Positions 9,954 to 19,851 of a DNA stretch of 32,155 nucleotides are shown here, in pieces. Made by a program: the position numbers and the translations under genes. This DNA comes from Azolla pinnata. Lineage: Eukaryota > Streptophyta > Polypodiopsida > Salviniales > Salviniaceae. Each line of letters begins with the position of its first letter. The stretch's first letter is position 1. Below the pieces are notes generated by a model. It had not been told where the DNA came from and did no database searches. It worked only from the letters and a program-made list of their open reading frames with translations. Where the stretch lies: NCBI GenBank assembly GCA_037176905.1, contig JBBBWG010000559.1, positions 3,509-35,663 of the forward strand, given 5' to 3'.

Positions 9954-12900
9954 CTACTTTGACATTCTCTGACATCGAGCTTGAGAGAGGATTCGAGATA
10001 TGCCATCCGTCCATAGCCTATGCTCAGCTTCATTTCGACATTCCAACTCCATTACTCCTCGATCGGTTTTTATACCGAAATACCTCTTCCTATCTCCATC
10101 TTCAAGAAGATCTCTACCTGGCCAAGATGGGATTTCAGCTATGACATCTATAACTAGACCTGTTCGACATACAAAGGCAAAACAGAACCCAAACCCCATT
10201 AATTAAAATATGAGCGTGAAATATGATCAAAAGACAGCATTCATTGTGTTTTGTTTCAAAGGTGCAAGATGTTTTACGTCGTTTGTTCTTAGTTATCGCT
10301 CCACGCATACATTTGCTCTGGGAATTCACCACCACCTGCATGATGTGATATGGCCCACATGAAGCAAAGATATATGGCATTATGGTACGAAGATGATTCT
10401 AGATTTTCTTTGCATTTCAACTCTAAGATTTCTTTACCGTCAAACAGGCAGACGGTTTGCTCACCTTAGCATCTTTGTTAATGTAAATGGATATTAGTCT
10501 CCAATGTAGATCTCCTGCAATCCAAAACATAAGTTCAAGCTTAAGATATGCTCAGAACCTACAGATTTCTAGCTAGGCTGTGAAAGGGCTTCAAAAGAAA
10601 AGAGATCGCATCTCCTTTCTGTTGAGTTTAGGGTTTGAAAAGTTAAAATTCTTACCTTTCCTTGTGCGCTTGAGAAATTCACACCCTCTCTTCAGAAAGT
10701 CTTGGTTACAGAACTCGGCTTCACTGCCGTCTGAAGTGAGCTCTCCGCTGAAGTGTGCAACATTGGTGCCACTATTTTCGTAAGGGATCACCGTTGCATA
10801 GCTATGGCTACTCCTTGAGGCCCTGGCTCGCAGAGCTGTGGCTCCTCGCAGTGCTGCAGAGAGAAACATAATAATAAATGTTCAGCCAAAACAAGGGTAC
10901 CCTTGCTCAGTTTTTACCCACCAGAGTTATTTTTGGGAACCTTTTCTCTGGTTCACCCAGCACAAAACTAATTCATAGAGCAACTGTAGCGAACTAGCCA
11001 TATTCTGTTTTTTCTGAAACAAGTATGGAGGATACAAGTCTAAATGAAGCTGAATGATAAAGACAAACATCGATATGAAGCTATATAATGATACTAATTC
11101 GTACAAAAGACGTGGCACCAACTGAAGTGGCACAAACAAATAGGGGAGACCAAGAAACCAGCTCAATCTCCATCACGATCTCAATATCTGTTGCAGCAGC
11201 ATCGTTTACGTTAGCACTAAACCATAAATCCATTCATTACCTGTTGCAGCTGCTGCGGTGAGTGTGGTTACATCTCCAGGTGTCTTGACATTAACGGCAG
11301 AGCTAATAATAGAGGAAATGTGGTCATGGTCTGCACCCATGCTCTCGGCAAGCTCCACACATTGAGCTGCTACAAGGGCAGCAGCTGAGGCTACAGCGAT
11401 GCTCAATGTCTTCTTACTCTTTTGCCCACCACCACCATTACCAGCACCACCATTACCATCAATAGTATTATCCTCATCATTCTCAGAGGAGGAAGCTGCA
11501 GTGGAAGCTGCAATCGCTGCCACTGCTGCTGCCACCCCTGCCACTGATATGGCTGCATGCACTTGAGAATTGTGCACCCTCAATGCCTCCTTCTTCGTCT
11601 CCTTCATTTCTACCAACCACCTCTTCATTGACATCCCCCCTCTCAATGAAGATCCCTTCCGAAAGCTCCGAGAAACCTGGGGCCCAGTAAATACAATAAC
11701 ATATAAAAAAAAAGGGCTTAAGGGTAACAGTTTCGGGTGTATAAGGTTTAGGGGAGACAAAGCATTGCATAAACAAATGGGATCAGGTTTAGGATTAGGA
11801 AGCACTAGACACAAACAAAGGAATCTTAAAACCCAGGAAACAAGCAAATAATTCAAGTTTTAGATTTCGGACGAGATATGTGGAAATCTCATCAATACCA
11901 AGAAAAAATTACTTTCAACAAGCACACACGCGCACAAATTTAATGGGCTTTTCTCCGTACCTTGTTGCCGTAATCAAGATTGCTCATTTCTGGATGAATC
12001 CTCTGCTGCAGGAGGAGCCAAGTCTGAGAAAGGAGCACAGAATAAGAAGCAACAAACACCAGTGAGCACTTTGGCATGAGCAAAGGTAGGAAATCAGAAG
12101 GCTGAGGGTGAATAGAAAAAGTGAGGAGAGAATGAAAGGAAGGACTTACCGTGAGATCATCAGTCTGACGAGGGGAAAAAGGAGGGCTACTCATCAGAAG
12201 TCCGCTTCCGGTGAAGCCTGAAGGGCCACTGCTGTGAGAATTCCTTCTTGAACCAGCGAATGAAGAAACATCCTGCAGATGAAAAAGAAAAAGCACATAA
12301 AAACCACATGTATTGTACAGTACCGCCCATTTCAATCCGATCTCTCTACCCCACAAAGATAGAATCAGCCTCTACCTCATAGAAACTTTGGTATACATGT
12401 TTCCTGATGTGAAAAGAAGTTTCAAGGCGTAGAGATTAGATTTTCTGGCTTTTTTGGTGTGGTTTCCAGGTTCCGATCTAGGGTTTTAGGGTTCTTCATG
12501 CTGATCATGGCCATCTCTATCTCATGCGAGAAGAAGGTCTTAGATGTTTCCCCTACAGAAGTTGTGTTTTTTAGAATGTAATGACACACATCATAGCTTA
12601 TATGAACAAGTTTCTAGACATCTTCCAGTGTAATGAGAGAAACATTGTCACATTTCCAGTGTTTATTTGGTCTGAATCTGCAATATGGGCACTAACCATT
12701 GCCAGAAACATCGAATACCTCTCACCAATTAGGATTCATTCTAGACCATAGCCAGACAACCCAAGCTATTGCTTTGTATACCACTACAGGAGAATCATAT
12801 TGAGACAAAAACTAATCAAGCATTTCTTCTTGCATCTAGGAAGCCAAAGTTTATTATCAACCAAGGACTTGATCACAGTGTGTTATGCCAGATACACCAA

Positions 12901-13732
12901 AGAATCATCTCGACTCAATCAGATCTCACTCTTGAACATAGATGAACGTCTCAAAACCATTGTCTTGTCTGAACACCGTGAAATTCACAGAGAGACATAA
13001 CCTGATCAAGTTCTCGTCTCTTTTGCTATCTAGAGAGCTCAAGAGATTATGCCGTTGATCAAGAATCATCGGCGACAATGCAGCAGTATGCCTGATAACA
13101 TGCAATCATCACAGAAAACAAGCAGCTACACCACGATCAAAGAAGCTTCGGGAATCAAGCTTTCGTGCACTTACCGATCGCGCCATGATCCTGTCTGCTA
13201 CCATCTCCGAGACAATGTGGGCGGTGGCCTCGGAAGCGAAAGAGAAAGGTGGGCTGACAAGAGTACTACATGCCACTTCTTTGGCATCGCTAACCACATT
13301 ACCAGTCGAGCTATCATTGCCATTGAAATAGGTTCTTCGGAGCAGCGGAACTCGGGAATCCCCGAGCAAACTAGGATTAGGGTTAGGGTTAGGGTTAGGG
13401 TTAGGGTTCGTGCTGCTGTCGCGGTCATGGTCGTTGCTGCTGGTAGTTGTGCTGGTAAGAGCCTTGGCGACTTCCAAGGATGAGAGGCTCCATGATCTGG
13501 AGAGGAATTCCATGGGTTCTTGAGGAGTGGAAGGTGCTTCTAATTGCTCCACGCTAGGAGACGTAACATGCCCATCCTCCTGTATGTTGGAAAGAGATAA
13601 GTGGGGGGAGCATGTGCTCCTTCGAGCTCCCATAGCCGATTTCATTGTATGCATATGGTGTGACCGGGAGAGAGAAGCAGAAGAAGAAGAAGGAGGAGGG
13701 GATTTGGGACTGTGATTAAGCTTTGTTGTCAT
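9954..13732 (-). CDS. FORKED-like / VAN3-binding-type protein (DUF828 plus PH-like domain), 8 exons
   Basis: Exons are 13732-13175, 12272-12150, 12023-11961, 11676-11241, 10853-10656, 10514-10465, 10335-10278 and 10159-9954, giving 563 aa with consistent phases. Seen: [21 protein letters not shown] (72-92), the family signature; a Ser-rich linker; [19 protein letters not shown] before the exon 1 donor; the Ala-rich [19 protein letters not shown] block in exon 4; [11 protein letters not shown] and [15 protein letters not shown] in exon 5; and a C-terminal PH-like domain from GDLHW (about 460) through [17 protein letters not shown]. Known: Arabidopsis FORKED1, FL proteins and VAB bind the ARF-GAP VAN3/SCARFACE at the trans-Golgi network and act in PIN1 traffic and leaf vein patterning. 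The start at 13732 is the first ATG that leaves the low-complexity CT-derived frame; MHTMKSAMG at 27 is an alternative. Odd: an Asn-Pro hexarepeat at 109-120 encoded by a telomere-like array. Confidence 0.88.
12478..12495. promoter_or_regulatory. Telo-box pair in intron 1 of the FORKED-like gene
   Basis: ctagggttttagggttc holds two TAGGGTT cores inside the first intron (13174-12273). Another ttagggttt lies at 10628-10636 in intron 5, just after its donor. Regulatory use is inferred from known plant telo-box factors. Confidence 0.4.
13377..13408. repeat. Interstitial (TTAGGG)n array inside a coding exon
   Basis: Five perfect TTAGGG units plus a partial one. On the coding (minus) strand AACCCT repeats read as alternating Asn-Pro. 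The hexamer length keeps the frame. The usual plant telomere unit is TTTAGGG, so this is the six-base form. Confidence 0.95.
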
Positions 13733-13916
13733 CAGAACAAAGAGCAGAGCAGCCTGTGATTTGTGCACTTGCTTCAACAAAAGTCCGCTCTTTGATGCAG
13801 CAGGGCGATCTCCATAGCCCAAAAGCACAGGAAGAAGCAAGCACAAACAGAGTCGGTTGAGTACTGTCGCAATGAGCGCCCCGCACAGCAAAACCCCAAA
13901 CAGAAGAAGAGACAGG

Positions 13917-13964
13917 AAGAAGAAGAAGAAGAAGAAGAAGAAGAAGAAGAAGAAGAAGAAGAAG
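13917..13964. repeat. (GAA)n microsatellite
   Basis: About 16 uninterrupted AAG/GAA units. Confidence 0.95.
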
Positions 13965-14118
13965 AGAGAAGAGAGAACACTCTGATGATCTTCGTCCTGT
14001 TCTATGAGATCGACATGGCTACCTACCAGCCCTGCCAACGCATGAATGGTATAACAGAAGAGAGAAGGACCGAAAGGAAGAGCGATGGCGATGGCGATGG
14101 CGATGGCGAGCACGGACT

Positions 14119-14120
<2 letters not shown>

Positions 14121-14167
<47 letters not shown>
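14121..14167. repeat. (GA)n microsatellite
   Basis: About 22 uninterrupted GA units in the upstream region of the FORKED-like gene. Confidence 0.95.
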
Positions 14168-14460
14168 AGAGCTTCTTCCCTGCTTCCGCCCTAACCCCCC
14201 TTTTCTGTCATTCCCCTCGCACTCTTTCTGTGCACTCAATCAACACTGTCTCCCAGGAAATGACAGAGAAGACAGCGAGACAAACAGAGAGAAAGAGCGA
14301 GAGCGAGAGAGAGAGAGAGAGAGAGAGGAGACACAGCTTCCTTCCTTTTCCTTCCTCCTCTGAGGAGAAGATCTGGAGGGGGAGGAAATCTGTTGGGCGA
14401 AAGGGGATTTTTCCTGCACTGCACTGCACTGCACGCGTGTCGAGAGGAAAAGGCAGGCGA

Positions 14461-14770
14461 GGAAGAAGAAGAAGAAGGACAGAAGCAGGAAGAAGAAGCA
14501 GAAGACGAAGAAGAAGAAGAAGAAGGACAGAAGCAGGAAGAAGAAGAAGAAGAAGNNNNNNNNNNNNNNNNNNNNNNNNNNNNNNNNNNNNNNNNNNNNN
14601 NNNNNNNNNNNNNNNNNNNNNNNNNNNNNNNNNNNNNNNNNNNNNNNNNNNNNNNGAAGAAGAAGAAGAAGAAGAAGAAGAAGAAGAAAAGAGAAGACAA
14701 GAAGAAGAAGAAGAAGAAAGAAGAAGAAAGAAGAAGAAAAGAGAAGAAGAAGAAGAAGAAGAAGAAGAAA
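14461..14770. repeat. GAA/GAAGA-rich purine tract around an assembly gap
   Basis: Both sides of the gap are purine-only or nearly so: imperfect GAA repeats with a repeated gaaggacagaagcaggaagaa module on the left (about 14475 and 14521), and GAA with AAAGAAGAAG units on the right. Long GAA tracts can form triplex DNA and stall polymerases. Confidence 0.9.
14556..14655. other. Assembly gap of exactly 100 N
   Basis: The round length suggests a placeholder of unknown true size. GAA sequence on both edges implies that the missing part is more of the same repeat. Confidence 0.95.
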
Positions 14771-14847
14771 TGATTTTTTTTTTTGAAATTAACTAATTAA
14801 TGAGAAATATTTAATATTTTCCATGCTATTTTATTCATAACATATCT

Positions 14848-15130
14848 ACATTTATATTTATATTTATCTTTATATTTATATTTATATTTATATTTATATT
14901 TATATTTACATTTATATTTACATTTATATTTACATTTATATTTACATTTACATTTATATTATATTTCTATTTCTATTTCTATTTACATTTACATTTATAT
15001 TTACATTTACATTTATATTTACATTTACATTTATATTTATATTTATATTTACATTTACATTTATATTTATATTTATATTTACATTTATATTTATATTTAT
15101 ATTTACATTTATATTTATATTTATATTTAT
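14848..15130. repeat. TTTATA/TTTACA hexamer array
   Basis: About 280 bp of six-base units alternating between tttata and tttaca, with a short tttcta run near 14965-14985. The variant order is irregular. No coding sense. Confidence 0.93.
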
Positions 15131-15184
15131 GATTGGAGTGGAGAAAATAAGTCATATAATATTGTCGTTCTGTAATTCTTATTT

Positions 15185-15633
15185 GGGAAAATTACCAATA
15201 AACACGCCTAACGAGAATTGTTAATTACGTTTTAACGCCTGCCGAAAACTAGAAATTACACAAATTAAACGCCTCGTTTTTAAGATTAACGGCTCGATTA
15301 ACACCAAAATCAAGTAGTTGTGAATCCAATTGACATCAAATTAGATAATCGATTAAGGCCTGATCGCTTGATTAAAACCAGATTAATGTGTCGATCAATC
15401 GATTGGGGTCTAAAAATTACAAACTTTTAGTCAGTCGAATGTGGTAAGGGGATCCAATTGGGATCAATAAGTAGGGAAACGATTAGGAATAAAATCAATA
15501 CTGGCGGAATTAATTGGGTGTTGATTTTTAGTGGAAGATCCAGATCAGGCGCTAATTTGTAAATTTTTTAATTTCAGTCGGCGTTAAAATGTAATTTATA
15601 ATTTTGCTAGGCGTTTTTCTGGTAATTCTCCCC
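15185..15633. mobile_element. Inverted-repeat element, copy 1 (MITE-like, non-autonomous)
   Basis: The left end GGGAAAATTACCAATAAACA and the reverse complement of the right end, GGGAGAATTACCAGAAAAAC, align imperfectly over about 85 bp, each containing ACGCCTA then TTTTAACGCC. The 449-bp body has no open frame of note and repeats the motif TTAACGCC or close variants. No clear target-site duplication was found. The architecture is that of a miniature inverted-repeat DNA element, or a derivative of a larger element. Confidence 0.65.
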
Positions 15634-15667
15634 TTTTTATTTATCCATTAATTTATTTATTTCTAGA

Positions 15668-16150
15668 GGGAAATTTACCCAGAAAAAATTTGCCTAACAG
15701 AATTATAATTTATGTTTTTAATCGAAACTACGATTCAACAAAAATTAACGCTCGATTCCTTGATTTCTTTTCGACACCAAATCGATCCATTGTGAGCGCA
15801 ATCGACATCAATGTTAGCTATTTGTCCGATTCACGCTCTGATCATATTGACCCAGCATCGGCATCAATGCGTCGGTCGATGAACTAGATTCCGAGACTGC
15901 CAACTCTTTTCTGTTTAATCGAAGATGGCAAGGGGGATCGATCGGGATCAATTAGTGAGGGAAGCGACTCGGAATATAAAAAATCGATCGACGCCGTACG
16001 AACGGAATGAATGGGGCGTTTAATTATCAGCGGAAGATGACGAGGGGGAATCGTGGTTCTGATATGCAGTTTCCGATTTCGGTAGGCGTTAAAATGGTAA
16101 TTTTTATAATTTTGGTGGGCGGTGTTGTTGTTGTTGTTGTTGTTTTCTCC
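15668..16150. mobile_element. Inverted-repeat element, copy 2
   Basis: The same family as the element 34 bp to its left. The left end is GGGAAATTTACCCAGAAAAA. The right end carries aggcgttaaaatggtaatt as in copy 1 but is interrupted by a (GTT)n run at about 16124-16143. The interiors match in order: gggatcaat, agcgactcggaat and gcggaagat against gggatcaat, aacgattaggaat and gtggaagat. Divergence is substantial. Confidence 0.6.
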
Positions 16151-16975
16151 AATGTTTGGTTAGTTCATGAAATTGATCGAAAAAAGAAAAAAAAATTCCC
16201 TTTGCTCTCACTATGCTTCTTCAGACTACTGTCGGCGCCGGCATATACATCTGTATCAGCGTCTGCTGTTGTTTTTTTTTTGTCTGTGCCTCCTGTGCTG
16301 TTGCGTCAGTGTCCGTGCCTGCATCTGCTGAAGCTTGGGAATATTTGATGATGCTGACAGTGATCAAGCTGCAGAGCGCCGATCATCACACACCGTTGCG
16401 ATTCAAAAGATCGATCGATCGATCAGGGTTATGTGAAAGCAGCAGGGCTCGACTCGTTGGAATCAGAAGGACCTTCCAGATTTCTGGAACGCAGAGGAGA
16501 GAAAGAAGAACGAGCACGATTTCTGCATGAGGCGCGAGGGCATCGTCGTCGTGCGTGAGCAGGCGACACTTGCGCGCTCACGATCGCGAACTCGTGCCCC
16601 CTCGAGAAAACCTCTCCACGATAAGGATCGATCGATTCTGTGATCGATTCTGTGATCGATTCGATCGGTCGTCTCTGATCGATTTGTGGTCGATCGATGG
16701 ACGGATTTCCACGCACCGACGATCTTCTTTTTTGGCAAGAAGATGCTAACGTGGGGGCGAGGCCGATAAAAGGTTTGTTGGAGAATATCGTGGGCGGTTG
16801 CGCCAAAAAAAAACAATACATGTGTTGAAATTCAGGGAGTGACTTGACTCCTAAGTTTGGCTCAAAACAAACAACACAGCCACAGTTAGTTGGAAGCAGA
16901 AGAAGAAGAAGAAGAAAGCAGAGGAAGAGACAAAAGAAATTGTGTTTGCATGCATGTATGTATGTGCGTATGGTG
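16151..16975. other. Spacer with ATCGAT-rich segment, no gene identified
   Basis: Holds a cluster of gatcgatc and cgattctgtgatcgattc repeats near 16411-16425 and 16626-16695, and a short GAA run near 16900. Open frames on both strands through the ATCGAT repeats lack family features. Confidence 0.4.
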
Positions 16976-17535
16976 CATAACATTCGCAAGCTTCTGGTTT
17001 TTTTGCGAGCCCGAATGTAAGTTTGCAAACGCTTGAGAATGTTCTGTTCCTACATGTTGCATTTTTTCCCTACTTTTTTTGTTTTGTTTGTTTGCATTTG
17101 TTTTCTTTGTACTTTTTTTCTACGTTTTTCTTACTCTTTTTTTCCCTTGCGTTTTTTTTTCCTATGGCAACCCACTCTGCAACCTAGATAGGGAGTGGTG
17201 TGAATAGGAGTGAGAGTGTTAAGAATCCGTGGACTTTAAACTCCACTTGAACTTGAACCCAGGATCTCGTACTATATTGCCAGATAAATCATCATATTTT
17301 TTACATTTTCTTTTTAAAGCTTAATCTATATTTCTTCGAATTTTAATAATTTATTAAATTTACCATTCTTTTGGTCTGAAACATACTCTTCGTGATTTAC
17401 TGGTCTCGAACGCTCGAAATCATCCTCGATTGCGTTTGCAGCTTGCAAAAAAGTATGGTTTGTTCTATGTATGTATGCAAGCGGCCGGTTTTGCAAAACA
17501 TGAATGTAAGTTTGGCAATGCTTGCGAATGTTATG
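16976..17535. mobile_element. Segment bounded by a perfect 16-bp inverted repeat (possible MITE)
   Basis: cataacattcgcaagc at 16976-16991 is the exact reverse complement of gcttgcgaatgttatg at 17520-17535. Further related words lie inside: gaatgtaagtttgcaaacgc (17013) against gaatgtaagtttggcaatgc (17502), and gcttgagaatgtt (17031), which pairs with the left end. The interior is T-rich and holds no gene. No target-site duplication was identified. Confidence 0.45.
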
Positions 17536-17568
17536 TGTATTTTTTTGCTGACAACAATATTGCCAAAT

Positions 17569-17622
17569 GGATGATGATGATGATGATGATTATGAAGATG
17601 ATGATGATTAGGAAGATGATGA
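17569..17622. repeat. (ATG)n microsatellite, interrupted
   Basis: Degenerate ATG/GATGAT units; the reverse complement of the CAT class seen at 18.6-19.8 kb. Confidence 0.85.
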
Positions 17623-17729
17623 TGGTGGTTGTGGTGGCTCGCTGTCGTCGTCATTGTGAAAAAAGCATCATGCATAGAGATTTCTGTTAAAAAAAAAAGA
17701 ACCTTTCTTAGTATTGATATGATCTGCCA

Positions 17730-18050
17730 ATTAGCTACAATTTTGCATCAAAGAGCTAATTTTAACGCTTGCTAAAATCAAAAGATACAAATTAACGCCC
17801 AATTAACTGATTAACACCAACTTAATTAGATTTTGAAATTATCAACTTTAGTTGATATAGTAGTAAGGGAATCGATTAGTAAACAACGGTCGGAAGTAGG
17901 AAGCGATTAATGAATAACAGCAGGAAAATTATGAATCGACAAACATGAGACGAGATAGATGGACGGAATTAGCAAGAGAACGAAGACTACAATTAGGAGA
18001 AGCGATTGGCGATAAAACTAGGCGTTAATCTGTAATTTCTGCCCTACAAG
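17730..18050. mobile_element. Inverted-repeat element, copy 3 (degenerate)
   Basis: The left part, taattttaacgcttgctaaa followed by acaaattaacgccc and gattaacacc, matches copy 1 in order. The right part has aggcgttaatctgtaatttc. The outer termini are too diverged to define, so the boundaries are approximate. Confidence 0.45.
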
Positions 18051-18452
18051 ATGAAGAATTGCCGGTAAATGATAGCTCCAAATTGATAATCAAGTATATA
18101 TTGTTTAATTGTTGTATAGAAACAACTAGAACTGGCAATGGTGGTTATGTGAATCATGACAGAGAGAAAGACATTATGGTGCTATGACATCGGAATGCAA
18201 ACAGACTCCAAGATACAAGCTGCTTCGATCTCGAAGCCAATTAGATCTTTCCTTCTTCCTTTACTGCAATGGCAAATTGATCGAGATCGAGAGCAGGGAA
18301 AGAGGCCCCCATCATCGGTGATGGATCGTGCAGATCAGAATGGCCCATCATGCATGCATTCATTCACGAGCGCATTAGTAGATCAACTGGAGCCAACATG
18401 TGCTCATCACGTATCGGGGATCGAGTCGAGCTTGAACAAGTGATGACGCATT
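18051..18452. other. Spacer, no gene identified
   Basis: Single-copy-looking sequence with an open plus frame of 95 codons at 18156-18443 that is not recognised. Confidence 0.35.
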
Positions 18453-18620
18453 TGGATCATGCATTTCTACAGAAGCAGATCCTAGAGCAGATCACGCGTT
18501 TTGGTAGATCATCACATCACCACCGCCGTCATAAACATTGTCATCATTCTTCATCATATGGATCATGCCTTTCTACAGAAGCAGCAGATCCTAGAGCAAA
18601 TCAAGTGTTTTTGGTCAATC
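18453..18620. repeat. Direct repeat of about 60 bp, spacing 106 bp
   Basis: tggatcatgcatttctacag at 18453 recurs as tggatcatgcctttctacag at 18559, followed in both by agaagcag, atcctagagca and (g/a)atca. The second copy has an extra GCA. CAT-rich sequence lies between the copies and after the second. Confidence 0.85.
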
Positions 18621-18645
18621 GCAGATCGATGATGCCCTTGGCCGA

Positions 18646-19799
18646 CCATCATCATCATCACTGCCGCCACCACCATGACCATCATCATATCATCAAGAGA
18701 CATCATGATCATCATCCTCCTCATAATCATCATCACCACCATCATCATCATCATTCTAATCACGATCATCATCTTCAATGATCACTGTTGCCACCGCCAT
18801 CATCATCATCAACATCAATGATCACGACTGTTGCCACCACCACCACCATCATCATCATCATGATCAATGATCACATACCACCACCACCATCATCATCAAT
18901 GATCAGCACTGCTATCATCACCACGGCCATCATCAACATCACCATCATGATAATCATCATCATCAGCATAATCATCATCATCAACACCATCATCATCATG
19001 ATAATCATAATCACCGCCACCAACATCATGATAATCATAATCACCGCCATCATCATCATGATAATCATAATCACCTCCATCATCACCATGGTAATCGTAA
19101 TCACCGCCATCATCATAATCACCATAGCCACCACCATCATCATCATCACTGCCATCATCATCATCACACTACCATGATGATCATCATCACCACCATTACC
19201 ATCTCATCACCACCACCACCACCACCACCATCATCATGACCATCATCACTATCACCACCACCACCGTCACCATGAAGATGATGATGATCATGATGGTCAT
19301 AACAACCATCATCATCATGATCGCCATTATCATCATGATCACCACTACCATCCTAACCATCATAATCATCATCATCATCATGATCACTACTGTCATCATA
19401 ACCATCATACCCACCATCATCATCATGATCACCACGGCTGTCATAATCATCATAATCACCATCATCATGATGATCACCACTGCCATCATAACCATCATAA
19501 TCACCATCATCATCATGATCAACACTACCATCATCATCATAATCACCACCATCATCACCACCGTATTAATCATCATAATAACCACCATCATCACCATCAT
19601 CACCATCATCACCATCATCACCATCACCACCATCACCACCATTATCACCATCATCACCATCATCACCGTCATCACCATCACTACCATCCCACCATCATCA
19701 TCATCATCATCATCGCCATCATCACCATCATCACCATCATCATCATCATCATCATCACCATCATCACCACCATCATCATCATCGTCGTCCTCGTCGTCG
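18646..19799. repeat. CAT/CAC satellite of about 1.15 kb with 30-bp and 45-bp higher-order units
   Basis: Nearly all of this stretch is degenerate CAT, CAC and AAT triplets. Periodicity rises above the triplet: catgataatcataatcacc-type units recur at 18997, 19027, 19057 and 19087 (30 bp), and tgatca(c/a) landmarks recur at 19336, 19381, 19426, 19471 and 19516 (45 bp). Toward 19590-19680 a 9-bp catcatcac period dominates. All periods are multiples of three, so long frames stay open on both strands as His, Ile/Thr or Met/Val runs. These frames are not evidence of a gene. The array stops about 50 bp before the ATG of the PTAR1 homologue. Confidence 0.92.
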
Positions 19800-19851
19800 A
19801 GCTTCAAGAACAAACAGAAAGAAACAGAAGAAGCTCCATCCAAGCGTTCAA

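Larger units (their letters stand above)
13733..14460 (-). promoter_or_regulatory. Leader and promoter region of the FORKED-like gene, GA/GAA-rich
   Basis: Upstream of the ATG at 13732 the minus strand is strongly pyrimidine-rich: a TTC run (13917-13964), a CATCGC hexamer run (14082-14106) and CT runs (14121-14167 and 14304-14328). The frame stays open through them as Ser-Leu and Phe repeats, which is low-complexity read-through and not coding evidence. A CACTG pentamer run occurs at about 14415-14434. Confidence 0.6.

Noticed and set aside
13733..14239. In-frame upstream extension of the FORKED-like protein through Ser-Leu and Phe runs
   Set aside because: It is derived from CT and TTC microsatellites; family N-termini do not extend this way, so it is treated as leader.
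14230..14796. Glu/Lys/Arg-rich frames across the assembly gap
   Set aside because: They are translation of GAA repeats and N bases.
17245..17272. cttgaacttgaacccaggat, similar to a tRNA/SINE B box on the minus strand
   Set aside because: No A box at normal spacing and no tRNA cloverleaf could be drawn.
18646..19799. Regular repeats that could be mistaken for a CRISPR array
   Set aside because: There are no unique spacers; it is a degenerate triplet satellite in a plant nuclear context.
18871..19843. Long open frames on both strands of the CAT array (His, Ile/Thr, Met/Val runs)
   Set aside because: Triplet repeats without stop codons stay open in several frames; no domain or normal composition is present.
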